Below, in pieces: positions 26,074 to 34,249 of a stretch of 64,000 nt of DNA (position 1 is its first letter; every line of letters begins with the position of its first letter). Below the pieces are notes generated by a model, which was not told the DNA's origin, did not search any database, and was given only the letters and a program-made list of their open reading frames with translations. Position numbers and translations under genes: made by a program. The DNA comes from an uncultured Acidimicrobiaceae bacterium (GTDB taxonomy: Bacteria; Actinomycetota; Acidimicrobiia; Acidimicrobiales; RAAP-2). The DNA lies in the NCBI GenBank assembly GCA_903894295.1, contig CAITPI010000054.1, positions 60,306 to 124,305 on the forward strand. The letters are read 5' to 3'.

Positions 26074-27652
26074 CGGCGTTCCACTCACTGCCGGAGGCAC
26101 CGTCTCCACCGTGGCCTCCGGCCCCGGGACCCCAGCTCGGGACGAAGTCCTTCTCACGGGTGAGGATGACGGCCCCGATGGAACCGATCAGTGCCACGGC
26201 GGCGGCAATCCACATCAGGTGGTCAAAGGCACCCGAGAAGCTGGTCCGGTAGGCGGTCAACAGGGCATCCCTGACGGCCGGCACCGGAATGGCGTTGGCC
26301 ACCTGGTTGACGGCACCGCCGGCGATGGCCCCGGACAGCTGGTGGCTGCCGTGGGCCAGGACCTCCCGACCGGCCGCCGTCTGGGACAGGTGGGCCGTCG
26401 TGTCGGAGGTGACCTGAGACTGGAAAATTGCACCGAGTCCGGCGATGCCGGTGGCGATGCCGACCTGACGGAAGGTGCTGGACGAACCCGAGGCCATGCC
26501 GCTGCGTTCGGCGGGAACGACCGAGACGGTGGCCGAGGCCAGAACCGGGTTGGTCGTGCCGATCCCGATGCCGGCCACGATGAACCCGGGCAGCAGCACG
26601 GTCCAGCCCGAGGTGGCGTTCACCTGGGTCATCAGGGCGCACCCGATCGAGACCATCAGGAGCCCGGCGCCCAGGAGGTAGCGGGAGTGGATCTTGACGG
26701 TGAGCTTGCCGGCCACCGGCGCCACCACGAAGGCCAGCATGGTGAGGGGCAGGAACCGCAGTCCGGCGGGAAACGGCGCATAGCCAAGCACGTCCTGGAT
26801 GTAGAGCGTGAGGTAGAGGAACATGGCGAAGATCGACCCGGACAGGGTGAGCGAGACGAGCGAGACGCCGACCATGGCCGGCCGCTTGAAGAGGTGGAGA
26901 TCCAGCATCGGGTCCTTCCCTTTCCACTCGGCCAGAAGGAAGACGGCCATGAGGACGGCGGAACCGACGAGGAAACTCACGATGTAGGTGGAGCCCCAAC
27001 CCTTGTCGTTGCCCTGGACGAGGGCAAAGATCAACAGGAAGAGTGAGGCCGAGAACGAGATGAAGCCAATCCAGTCGACCGACCGTCCGGATTCGTCACG
27101 GGCCTCGTCGATCTTCCAGAGGGTGACGAGAATGGCGAGGATGCCGAAGGGGAGGTTGACGAAGAAGATCCACCGCCAACCGATGCCGCTGGTGATCGCC
27201 CCGCCGATCAGCGGTCCAACCGCCACGGCCCCGCCGACCACGGCGCCGTAGATGCCAAAGGCCGTACCCCGTTCGCGGCCGGCAAACGCCTGGGCGATCA
27301 GGGCCAGCGAGGTGGCGAACATGATCGCCCCGCCGATGCCCTGAACACCCCGGGAGAGGTTGAGCACCAGGGACGAGTTGGAGATGCCACACGCCAGGGA
27401 CGAGAGCGTGAAGATGGCGAGGCCGATGGCGAAGAGTCGACGACGGCCGAACATGTCTCCGACGACCCCGGCGGTCAGAAGGAAGGCGGCCAGGGTGAGT
27501 GAGTAGGCATCCACCACCCACTGCAGATCGGCGAACGAGCAGTTCAGCGACTTTTGGATGTCGGGCAGGGCGACGTTGACGACCGTGATGTCGAGCAACA
27601 GCATGAAGGTGCCCACGCACACCGCGATCAGGGTCCACCACTTGCGATCCAT
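26045..27652 (-). CDS. DHA2-type multidrug efflux transporter (EmrB/QacA family)
   Basis: Proton-coupled exporter of the major facilitator superfamily with 14 helices in 535 residues. The start WTLIAVCVGTFMLLLDITVVNVALPDI contains motif D1 of the 14-helix family, and GVVGDMFGRRRLFAIGL is motif A. PLIGGAITSGIGWRWIFFVNLPFGI is motif C/D-like. The polar C-terminal tail is Gly/His-rich. A KstR-like TetR gene lies 224 bp upstream on the same strand and is the likely regulator. The substrate cannot be predicted; export of a toxic catabolic intermediate or antibiotic is possible. Confidence 0.9.
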   Translation of the reverse strand: MDRKWWTLIAVCVGTFMLLLDITVVNVALPDIQKSLNCSFADLQWVVDAYSLTLAAFLLTAGVVGDMFGRRRLFAIGLAIFTLSSLACGISNSSLVLNLSRGVQGIGGAIMFATSLALIAQAFAGRERGTAFGIYGAVVGGAVAVGPLIGGAITSGIGWRWIFFVNLPFGILAILVTLWKIDEARDESGRSVDWIGFISFSASLFLLIFALVQGNDKGWGSTYIVSFLVGSAVLMAVFLLAEWKGKDPMLDLHLFKRPAMVGVSLVSLTLSGSIFAMFLYLTLYIQDVLGYAPFPAGLRFLPLTMLAFVVAPVAGKLTVKIHSRYLLGAGLLMVSIGCALMTQVNATSGWTVLLPGFIVAGIGIGTTNPVLASATVSVVPAERSGMASGSSSTFRQVGIATGIAGLGAIFQSQVTSDTTAHLSQTAAGREVLAHGSHQLSGAIAGGAVNQVANAIPVPAVRDALLTAYRTSFSGAFDHLMWIAAAVALIGSIGAVILTREKDFVPSWGPGAGGHGGDGASGSEWNADAPLPAPSH

Positions 27653-27875
27653 TGCACCGTCCTTGCTGTTCGAACTACTTCTGTCGGAATTGCTGCTGCC
27701 GGGATTGTCGGGATTGGGATGGCCGGGGCGGGAATGGGCCTTGTGGCCGAGGGAACTCTTGACCTCGTCCGTTCCCGATGGCGTTCCCGGATCCCGAGTG
27801 TAATGACGCGGTCGCCATCTTCAGGTAACCGTCCCGGTGGTTCCTCTCCCGGGGAGGAGCAGGTTGGGCCGTCTG

Positions 27876-28478
27876 TCAGGCGTCGACCAGGGGCTCGTCG
27901 GGGAGCAGGAGGTCGACGGCCACGACCAGTTCGTCATGGACCCGTCCGATGGAACTCCAGCCATTGATCCAGCCGACAAGCGCGGAGTACCAGACGTGGC
28001 CGATGATGCGGGCCCGATCCGACAGGTCGGGCGGCGAGGCGTCCCCGATGGCCCGGGTGACGATCCCTTCCATGAGCACGGTGACCTGCTGTTGGCATTC
28101 GATGGCGGCCGGATCCGGTGAAGCCAGGGCGGTGAAGACGGCCCCCACCAGTTGGGGCTGGCGCCCCATGGCCCGCAAGGCCCGGTCGAGGGCTCCGATG
28201 ACCCGTTCGCCCGGAGTGGATCCTCCCGGTGGCAGCAGGGCCAGGCGTTGGTCGAGTTCCTCGACCCAGAACACCAGGGTGGCGGCCAGCAGATGGTCCT
28301 TGCTGGTGAAGTAGCGGTAGACGGTGCCCATGGCCACGTCGGCCCGGGCGGCGACGTCGCGCATCTGGACGGCTTCGTAGCCGCCGTCGAGAGCCAGTTC
28401 GATCGCCGCATCGATTACCCGCTGGCGCCGTGCCTGCTGGGCTCGGGTCAGGGCGCGGGGCACCGGGCCATTCACCAT
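27876..28478 (-). CDS. TetR-family regulator, KstR-like N-terminus
   Basis: A 200-residue TetR repressor. The helix-turn-helix covers residues about 14-60: ARRQRVIDAAIELALDGGYEAVQMRDVAARADVAMGTVYRYFTSKDHLL. The stretch GGYEAVQMR-VA-RADVA-GT-YRYF is strikingly like the DNA-binding domain of mycobacterial KstR, the repressor of upper steroid catabolism. ATG 28478 is chosen because TAGGGT lies 7 nt upstream; a TTG two codons earlier is less likely. It precedes the DHA2 exporter on the same strand. Ligand-domain similarity cannot be judged by eye. Confidence 0.82.
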   Translation of the reverse strand: MVNGPVPRALTRAQQARRQRVIDAAIELALDGGYEAVQMRDVAARADVAMGTVYRYFTSKDHLLAATLVFWVEELDQRLALLPPGGSTPGERVIGALDRALRAMGRQPQLVGAVFTALASPDPAAIECQQQVTVLMEGIVTRAIGDASPPDLSDRARIIGHVWYSALVGWINGWSSIGRVHDELVVAVDLLLPDEPLVDA

Positions 28479-28485
28479 GGCCAAA

Positions 28486-28491
28486 ACCCTA
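28486..28491 (-). promoter_or_regulatory. -10-like element of the KstR-like gene (leaderless)
   Basis: TAGGGT on the minus strand ends 7 nt before ATG 28478. No ribosome binding site is present. Confidence 0.35.
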
Positions 28492-28560
28492 GTCGCAGGG
28501 CGATTTTTTACCGGGGAACTCGAGCAAAGCCTGCACCGAGGGCAGGTTGGACCCCCTGGA

Positions 28561-29163
28561 TCAACGACCCTCGTCGTCCCATCCCAGCCCCGGGGTCAAA
28601 CGTTCCAGTTGGGCGATGAAGACCTGGAACAGGGCGGCCGAATCGGCACGGGCCTCCGGAGTGAAGACATCCGGCTGTTGGTGGGCCAGGATCGCCTGGG
28701 CTTCCAGAAAGGACGTGGCCAGGGCGAACACGGCCGCCTTTGTCCGTTCACTGGCCGATGGCGCGAGCCCCAATCTCTGCAAGGTGAGGTCCCGCAGTTT
28801 CTGCAGTATGGCCGGCCGGGCCCGCAACTTTTCGACCGAAGTTCCCGAAAGATAGAGCCAGGAGGAGAACTCCACCCATGGCTGGGCGTACTCGACCAGG
28901 GTGAAACCCGGGTCCGGTTCGGGGCCGAGGAGGGCCAGCAGCCGGTTCTCCATCTCGCGCAGGGCCGCCACCATCAGGTTCTCCACGGAGCCGTAGTTCC
29001 GGAAGATCACGTTGGGGTCCATGTCGATCTCCGAAGCGATTCGTCGCGCCGTGATCTCAGGAAACGGGATGGCGACCACCAGGCCGATGACCGCCTCGAC
29101 GAGCAGCGTCTTTGTGGTCTCCGACGTAGCACGGGCCCGACGGGAAGGTGGGGAAGTTCTCAT
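28561..29163 (-). CDS. TetR-family regulator
   Basis: A 200-residue TetR-like protein from ATG 29163 (AGGA about 9 nt upstream). The helix-turn-helix is EITARRIASEIDMDPNVIFRNYGSVENLMVAAL near residues 38-70, with FRNYGS in place of the usual YYHF-S. The ligand domain is unassigned. The frame stays open to 29355, but that extension is unlike a TetR N-terminus. It is divergent from the YHYH lipoprotein gene. The intervening 280 bp holds two 15-bp direct repeats that could be its operators. Confidence 0.78.
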   Translation of the reverse strand: MRTSPPSRRARATSETTKTLLVEAVIGLVVAIPFPEITARRIASEIDMDPNVIFRNYGSVENLMVAALREMENRLLALLGPEPDPGFTLVEYAQPWVEFSSWLYLSGTSVEKLRARPAILQKLRDLTLQRLGLAPSASERTKAAVFALATSFLEAQAILAHQQPDVFTPEARADSAALFQVFIAQLERLTPGLGWDDEGR

Positions 29164-29350
29164 GGCGATTCGTCCTGACGCTACAAGGTTTGCTGTGGGG
29201 CTCCCGTGCTTCGCGTCCATCGCCGGCTGCGACACCGGGTGCCACCCGGCCGGGGACTTCGGCTCGTCGACCATCTGGTGCCGTTTCCCGGAACCGGGCG
29301 GTCCTCCGAGGATGGAACGTTCCGGCGGCGAAGAGGCAATTTTGCTTTTT

Positions 29351-29398
29351 GTCATCTTTGTTGACTACTGTTGGGTTGATGAAGTCATCTTTGTTGAC
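29351..29398. promoter_or_regulatory. Two identical 15-bp sites (candidate operator pair)
   Basis: GTCATCTTTGTTGAC occurs at 29351-29365 and again at 29384-29398, 33 bp apart, which is close to three helical turns. Each copy has GTCA/TGAC ends. They lie 46-93 bp upstream of the YHYH gene, in the divergent gap with a TetR gene. The region is AT-rich for this genome. Binding by the adjacent TetR protein is inference. Confidence 0.5.
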
Positions 29399-29443
29399 AA
29401 ATGCTCCAGGCCGGTGGCTTGCGGAGAGATTGGGTACTGATCG

Positions 29444-30622
29444 ATGTTGAGAACCGTGTTGGAAGGCCGCTCCCCGAAGGCCGTGACGGTGGCTGCCGTG
29501 GCCGTGCTCGGAGCAACGGCGTTGTTCGGTGGATGCGCGAACTCAGGCAGTGTGGCGTCCACCACGACTGCTCCGTCCGCCGCATGGAACGGCAACGGCG
29601 CCCCTCCCTATCTGGTGACACCGGCAACCGGCACAAACATCACGGCCGCCGCCAGGAACACTTCGTTCATCTGCCCCGACGTCCTCGCTGGTATCTCTGT
29701 CACCAGCAACAACGCCCCCAGGCAGACGTCGTTGACGGCCGGCACGGCCCCCTGGGTATCGGGCAACCACGTCAACCTGTCCCGGGTTCCAGCTGTTCCC
29801 GGCTCGCTTCACCTGAAGAGTGTCTTCCACGTCACGGTGACCGGGAACTCCCGGGTCCTAACGGGCAACGGCATTCCGAGCACTCCGGTCGGCATCTTTC
29901 CCATTCCTTCGACCTCGGCGGCCTATTCCTTCTACGCCGCGCTCCCGGCCATCGGCTACCCCAACGCGGCGGCCATCCCGATCGCTCCCTATGCCCTCCA
30001 AGCCACCTTGCCGCTGCACCCGGAGGTCAACGCCACTCCGACCTGTATCGGCGGTCTGGCGACCGCCATCACGCTGACGGGCGCCGTGTGGCACGCCGAG
30101 ATCGCACCGGACAGCAAGGGCAACGTTTACAACCCCGACTCGGTGCTGCCACTTGACGCCTGTCAGGGACACCCCTACATGGGTCAGTACCACTACCACG
30201 GCTACTCCTGGAAGTGCTTCCCGGCGGCCCTTCAGGGAACGCCGGGTGAGCAGTCCCCGTTGGTGGGCTACGCCCTCGATGGTTTTGGTGTCTACGGCCC
30301 CCGTGGGGCCAATGGCCAACCGGTCACGAACGCCCAACTCGACGTCTGTCACGGCATGACCAGCAAGGTGTGGTTCAACGGGAAGTACCAGCGCGTCTAC
30401 CACTACGTGTTGAACAACGAGTACCCCTACTCCATCGGCTGCTTCCGTGGCACCCCCGTGCAGTTGCCGGCCAGTATGACCATGCCCGGTATGACCATGC
30501 CGGCCGGAACGGTGTCGTCGTTCAACAGCGCCGGGCCATCATCGACCCGGCCATCATCGACCCGGCCATCATCGAAGGGGGCCATGGCCTCCATGTCGAT
30601 GTCGAATCCACGGCAGTCCTAG
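29444..30622 (+). CDS. YHYH-domain lipoprotein with Met-rich tail
   Basis: A 392-residue secreted protein. A signal peptide (AVTVAAVAVLGATALFGGC-like, residues about 15-31) ends in a Cys fitting a lipobox. The YHYH domain contains GHPYMGQYHYHGYSWKC, LVGYALDGFGVYGPRG and the end VYHYVLNNEYPYSIGCFRG. YHYH proteins are of unknown function. The C-terminus holds MTMPGMTMPAG, a PSSTR repeat and MASMSMS, a pattern seen in copper-binding Met-rich segments. It could be a periplasmic or surface metal-binding protein. Its regulator may be the divergent TetR. Confidence 0.8.
   Translation: MLRTVLEGRSPKAVTVAAVAVLGATALFGGCANSGSVASTTTAPSAAWNGNGAPPYLVTPATGTNITAAARNTSFICPDVLAGISVTSNNAPRQTSLTAGTAPWVSGNHVNLSRVPAVPGSLHLKSVFHVTVTGNSRVLTGNGIPSTPVGIFPIPSTSAAYSFYAALPAIGYPNAAAIPIAPYALQATLPLHPEVNATPTCIGGLATAITLTGAVWHAEIAPDSKGNVYNPDSVLPLDACQGHPYMGQYHYHGYSWKCFPAALQGTPGEQSPLVGYALDGFGVYGPRGANGQPVTNAQLDVCHGMTSKVWFNGKYQRVYHYVLNNEYPYSIGCFRGTPVQLPASMTMPGMTMPAGTVSSFNSAGPSSTRPSSTRPSSKGAMASMSMSNPRQS
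30536..30578 (+). repeat. Short tandem repeat, 15-bp unit
   Basis: CCATCATCGACCCGG is repeated at 30536 and 30551 and partly at 30566. It encodes PSSTR-PSSTR-PSS in the tail of the YHYH protein. Length variation between strains is likely for such a repeat. Confidence 0.8.
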
Positions 30623-30819
30623 GGCCGGCAAGGGGCGAGGTGACCTGCAGGCTCGGGGCCCCGGCCACGGCTTGACCAGTTCGGCGATCCCTTCGATCTC
30701 CGTGGACACCGTGGGTTCGTCAGGCAGTTGCCGCCCTGACCTCAACCGCCGGCCGGGGCAGCCGATGGCCAGGTGGTGGCAACGGAAGACCACTGAAGTG
30801 ACCTGGACCGAGAAGTCGG

Positions 30820-30825
30820 TACCAT
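30820..30825 (+). promoter_or_regulatory. -10-like element of a TetR gene (leaderless)
   Basis: TACCAT ends 8 nt before ATG 30834, with a possible -35 GTGACC 16 bp upstream. A small palindrome, CATGA-CCGT-TCATG (30823-30836), overlaps both the hexamer and the start codon and could be an autoregulatory site. Confidence 0.35.
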
Positions 30826-30833
30826 GACCGTTC

Positions 30834-31646
30834 ATGGCGACGCATCGGGAGGCCGACGGGACGGGGTCGGACGTCGTGGGTGTCACTGACGGAACCCGGC
30901 CCGACCCCGATGAGGTGATCGCCACAACCGACGGGCGGGTTCCGGGTCGACGGGGACTTGCCACCCGGCAGCGCCTGGTTGACTCCACGGCCGAACTGCT
31001 CGTGGGCACGGCCTGGCGTTCGATCAAGGTGATCGACATTGCCCGGCAGGCGGGAACGTCGCCGGCCACCTTCTACCAGTACTTCGAGAACGTCGAAGCG
31101 GTGATCACGGTGCTGGCCGAGGAGTTGGTGGAAGGGGCCGGGGTGCTGGCCGGCCTGGTGGAAGGAGACTGGTCGGAAGTCGCCAGCTGGGCGACAGCGG
31201 TCTCGGTGGTCGAAGGGTTCATGGCCTACTGGGAGCGGAACCGGGCCGTGCTGCGGGTGGTTGAACTCACCACCATCGAGGGTGATCTGCGGTTCCAGGG
31301 ACTCCGGGTGCGGGCCCTCAATGCGGTCACGGTCACGCTGGCCCGCGTGATTGCCACCGAAAGCGGCCGGAGCGGTTCGCCGGCCGGAGCCGACCCGATG
31401 GCGACGGCCGGGACACTGATCGCCATGCTGGCCCAGGTGGCGGGGCATCGCTTCGGGTTCGAGTTCTGGGGCATCAGAACGGCGTCGCTGGTCGACAGCC
31501 AGGCGAGGATGCTCCACTGGGCGGTCACCGGCCGTCCGGCTCCCGAAGGGTCCGAGGTGCGCGGTGCAAAGGGTCCTCCACCCAGGACCGGACCGGTCGT
31601 CGGTGGCGGTGCCGCCATGGCCCGCGCCCCCCGTCGCCACCGCTAG
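30834..31646 (+). CDS. TetR-family regulator with N- and C-terminal extensions
   Basis: A 270-residue TetR protein. The helix-turn-helix starts near residue 42: ATRQRLVDSTAELLVGTAWRSIKVIDIARQAGTSPATFYQYFENVEAVI. About 40 residues precede it, and a Pro/Arg-rich tail of some 25 residues follows the ligand domain. It resembles mycobacterial TetR proteins located next to fatty-acid or lipid genes. It converges with the cyclase gene. The start codon lies 8 nt after a -10-like TACCAT, so the mRNA is probably leaderless. The target is unknown; the nearby cyclase/dehydrogenase cluster is a candidate. Confidence 0.82.
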   Translation: MATHREADGTGSDVVGVTDGTRPDPDEVIATTDGRVPGRRGLATRQRLVDSTAELLVGTAWRSIKVIDIARQAGTSPATFYQYFENVEAVITVLAEELVEGAGVLAGLVEGDWSEVASWATAVSVVEGFMAYWERNRAVLRVVELTTIEGDLRFQGLRVRALNAVTVTLARVIATESGRSGSPAGADPMATAGTLIAMLAQVAGHRFGFEFWGIRTASLVDSQARMLHWAVTGRPAPEGSEVRGAKGPPPRTGPVVGGGAAMARAPRRHR

Positions 31647-31649
31647 CCG

Positions 31650-31673
31650 GTCCGGAAAAGAAGGCGACCGGAC
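31650..31673. terminator. Hairpin between converging genes
   Basis: GTCCGG (31650-31655) pairs perfectly with CCGGAC (31668-31673) across a 12-nt A/G-rich loop. It occupies the 34-bp gap between a TetR gene and the cyclase gene, so it may end both transcripts. Confidence 0.4.
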
Positions 31674-31680
31674 AGCGGGT

Positions 31681-32679
31681 TCAGCGCAGGGCGACAGGAT
31701 TCACGGGAGCCCCGAGGGCCCCGGTGAACGGAAGTGGCGTTCCGTCCAGGAGGAAGGTGTAGCGCCCGTCGGCGGCACAGGCATCGGCCAACTCGTCGAG
31801 GAAGAAGTTCTGGCCCTGGGTGAGGCCCATCTCCACCAGGTGCAGCAGGTGCACCGGGAGGTAGAGGTCAGGATCCTCGCAGGGGTAGACCTCGAGCACC
31901 ATCGTGTCGAGGGCCACGGCGGCCACGTCGCGGTCGTGGAGCCATCCGGCGGTGGCCACGGTGAGGCCCGGGGTGGGCCAGGTGTAGGCGATCAGGTCCC
32001 GTTTCGGTTCGGCGCTCCCCAGTCCCGGCCGGCCCGGCAGCGCCAGATGGGCGGCCTGACCGGTCCGGACGAGGACGGCGTCTCCGGACTGGAGATCGCC
32101 TCCGGCCAGGTCGAGGGCTGCCTCGAGGTCGTCCGGGGTGATGGCGTAGCCGGGTTCGAGGATCTCCTTGCCGAGCGCCCGGGCCACGTCGAGCAGGACG
32201 CCTCTGGTCACGAGCGCCCCGATGTGCTCGACGCCGAGACGGGACGCACCGGTTTCGTCGACCGACGAGGCCGGGTAGCCGTTGTAGAGCAGTCCGCCCG
32301 GCGCCCCGGCGCCGTAGGAGACGTGGGCGAGACCGTCCCAGTGGGTGGCGCACTGCAGGGCGAAGGTGACCACGTCCTCGGACGAGGCGATCCATTCGGG
32401 GTCAGGGCCGAGGGGCCCGTTGACGCAGATCATCGAACGGGTCGGGTTGACCCGTCCGGGGATGAACCCCATCTGGATGCCTTCGGCTTCCGACAGGGGC
32501 AGACCCAGGGCAAAGGCATCTCCGTCAACGACCGAGGCGGTGGCCCGCAGCCGCGCCTCACGGTCGATCAGGTTGAGCGTCCCCCGCTGGTCGTCCGGGC
32601 CCCACCGGCCCCAGTTGGAGACCCGGCGGGCCATGTCGGCGAACGACTCGGGGATTCCCTCCGGCAGATCGACTGGCAC
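31681..32679 (-). CDS. Cyclase family protein (KynB/arylformamidase-like metal hydrolase)
   Basis: A 332-residue member of the cyclase family, metal-dependent hydrolases with an H-x-G-T-H-x-D-like site. Here the site appears as THWDGLAHVSYG, with His113, Asp115 and His119. Other family features are DQRGTLNLID near residue 30 and LVRTGQA. The substrate could be an aromatic formamide, lactone or isatin-like ring. The start lies 10 nt after the stop of the aldehyde dehydrogenase gene, with AGGAAACC upstream, so the two form an operon in the order dehydrogenase-cyclase. A polar product released by the hydrolase may be linked to the dehydrogenase step. Confidence 0.83.
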   Translation of the reverse strand: MPVDLPEGIPESFADMARRVSNWGRWGPDDQRGTLNLIDREARLRATASVVDGDAFALGLPLSEAEGIQMGFIPGRVNPTRSMICVNGPLGPDPEWIASSEDVVTFALQCATHWDGLAHVSYGAGAPGGLLYNGYPASSVDETGASRLGVEHIGALVTRGVLLDVARALGKEILEPGYAITPDDLEAALDLAGGDLQSGDAVLVRTGQAAHLALPGRPGLGSAEPKRDLIAYTWPTPGLTVATAGWLHDRDVAAVALDTMVLEVYPCEDPDLYLPVHLLHLVEMGLTQGQNFFLDELADACAADGRYTFLLDGTPLPFTGALGAPVNPVALR

Positions 32680-32689
32680 CGAAGGTTTC

Positions 32690-34150
32690 CTATCCAGCCC
32701 AGATGATGGACTGCAGTTCCGAGTAGGCCTCGAGGCTGTAGTCCCCGCCGTCCCGGCCGATCCCGCTCATCTTGAAACCGCCGAAGGGGGCGTCCATGTT
32801 CCGTTGGGCGGTGTTGATGCCGACGTGGCCGGCCCGGAGCTGCTTGGCCACCCGGAAGGCCCGGGCGGTGTCGCCGGAGAAGACGTAGTCGTAGAGGCCG
32901 AACTCGGAGTCGTTGGCGATGGCGACTCCCTCGTCGTCGTCGTCGAAGGGGATGACCACGACCACAGGTCCGAAGATCTCCTCTCGGGCGCAACGCATGT
33001 CGTTGGACCCGGTGATCAGGGTGGGCTCCACGTAGAAGCCCTTCTCCATGTGGTCAGGACGCTGTCCTCCGACGATGACCTCGCCCTCCTCGCGTCCCGA
33101 TGCGATGTAGTCGAGCACCCGCTGCTGGTGGACACCGGTGATCAGCGGACCGACCACGGTCTTTGGATCCGTGGGGTCACCCACGGTGAGGCGGCCGGCG
33201 AACATCTTGAGCCCCTCGACCACCTGGTCGAACACGCTCCGGTGCACGACGGCCCGGGTCGGGGCGGTGCAGATCTGGCCGGAGTGGAAGGCCCACGTTG
33301 AACCGATGGCGGTGATGGCGGCCTTGAGGTCGGCGTCGTCGAACACGACGGCCGCCCCCTTGCCCCCGAGCTCCATGAGGAGCCGCTTCATCGTCGGGGC
33401 GCCGGCTTCGGCGATGCGTTGGCCCACCGCGGTGGAGCCGGTGAACGAGACCATGTCGACATCGGGCGAGGAGGTCAGCACCGAGGCCGGCTGCGGTCCG
33501 GCGGCATTGACCAGGTTGATGACGCCAGGCGGGAACCCGACCTCGTCGAGGATCCGGGCCAGTTCCACAATGGCCAGCGGATCCTGCGGGGCCGGCTTGA
33601 TGACAAGGGTGTTGCCCATGGCGAGCGCCGGGGCCACCTTGCCGGCCATGTTGGTCAGCGGGAAGTTGTAACTGGCAATGGCGGCCACCACGCCGACCGG
33701 CTGGCGGTAGGCGAGGGCGCTGATCAACCCGCCGGGGGCGAGCGGTGTGGCGGCGGTGGCGATGGGTGGAAGACTCGACTCCTGGACGTGGCGGATGTCC
33801 CTCGAGTAGCGGTCAAACCGGTCGGCGCTGATCGGCACCTGCATGCGCGAACCAACCGAAGCCGTGGCCCCGGTTTCGGCGATGACCAGTGGCACCAACT
33901 CGTCGTTCCGGGCCCGGATGGCGGCGGCCGCCTTCTTCAGGAGGGCAAGGCGTTCTTCGGTGGGAGTGGCGGCCCAGGCCGGAAAGGCGGCCCGGGCGGC
34001 GGCACAGGCGGCCTCGGCATCGGCCACCGAGGCATTCGGCGCCTGGCCGACGACCTCCTCGTTGGCGGGATTGATGATGTCATAGGTGCCGTCACCGGCC
34101 GGCACCCATTGGCCGTTGATCAGCAGATGGGTCTCGTCTCGGATGCTCAT
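32690..34150 (-). CDS. Aldehyde dehydrogenase (NAD(P)+-dependent)
   Basis: Oxidises an aldehyde to the acid. The 486-residue protein has all catalytic residues: Asn162 in SYNFPLTN, Lys185 in LVIKPAPQ, general base Glu260 in LMELGGKG and nucleophile Cys294 in SGQICTAPTR. The GSTAVGQ motif (residues about 238-244) binds the cofactor. ATG 34150 has a GAGGAG site. It is followed by the cyclase gene (10-nt gap) and preceded by the amidohydrolase gene (99-nt gap), all on the minus strand. Substrate unknown; a benzaldehyde- or vanillin-like aldehyde is possible. Confidence 0.92.
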   Translation of the reverse strand: MSIRDETHLLINGQWVPAGDGTYDIINPANEEVVGQAPNASVADAEAACAAARAAFPAWAATPTEERLALLKKAAAAIRARNDELVPLVIAETGATASVGSRMQVPISADRFDRYSRDIRHVQESSLPPIATAATPLAPGGLISALAYRQPVGVVAAIASYNFPLTNMAGKVAPALAMGNTLVIKPAPQDPLAIVELARILDEVGFPPGVINLVNAAGPQPASVLTSSPDVDMVSFTGSTAVGQRIAEAGAPTMKRLLMELGGKGAAVVFDDADLKAAITAIGSTWAFHSGQICTAPTRAVVHRSVFDQVVEGLKMFAGRLTVGDPTDPKTVVGPLITGVHQQRVLDYIASGREEGEVIVGGQRPDHMEKGFYVEPTLITGSNDMRCAREEIFGPVVVVIPFDDDDEGVAIANDSEFGLYDYVFSGDTARAFRVAKQLRAGHVGINTAQRNMDAPFGGFKMSGIGRDGGDYSLEAYSELQSIIWAG

Positions 34151-34249
34151 CGGTCGGTTCTCCTCATGTCGGGTCCTTGGTCGGATCGGATTCTGGCTCC
34201 ACCCGGTCGGGCCGGAGCCTTCGTCAGCCGTGGTGGACGGCCGGATGCC

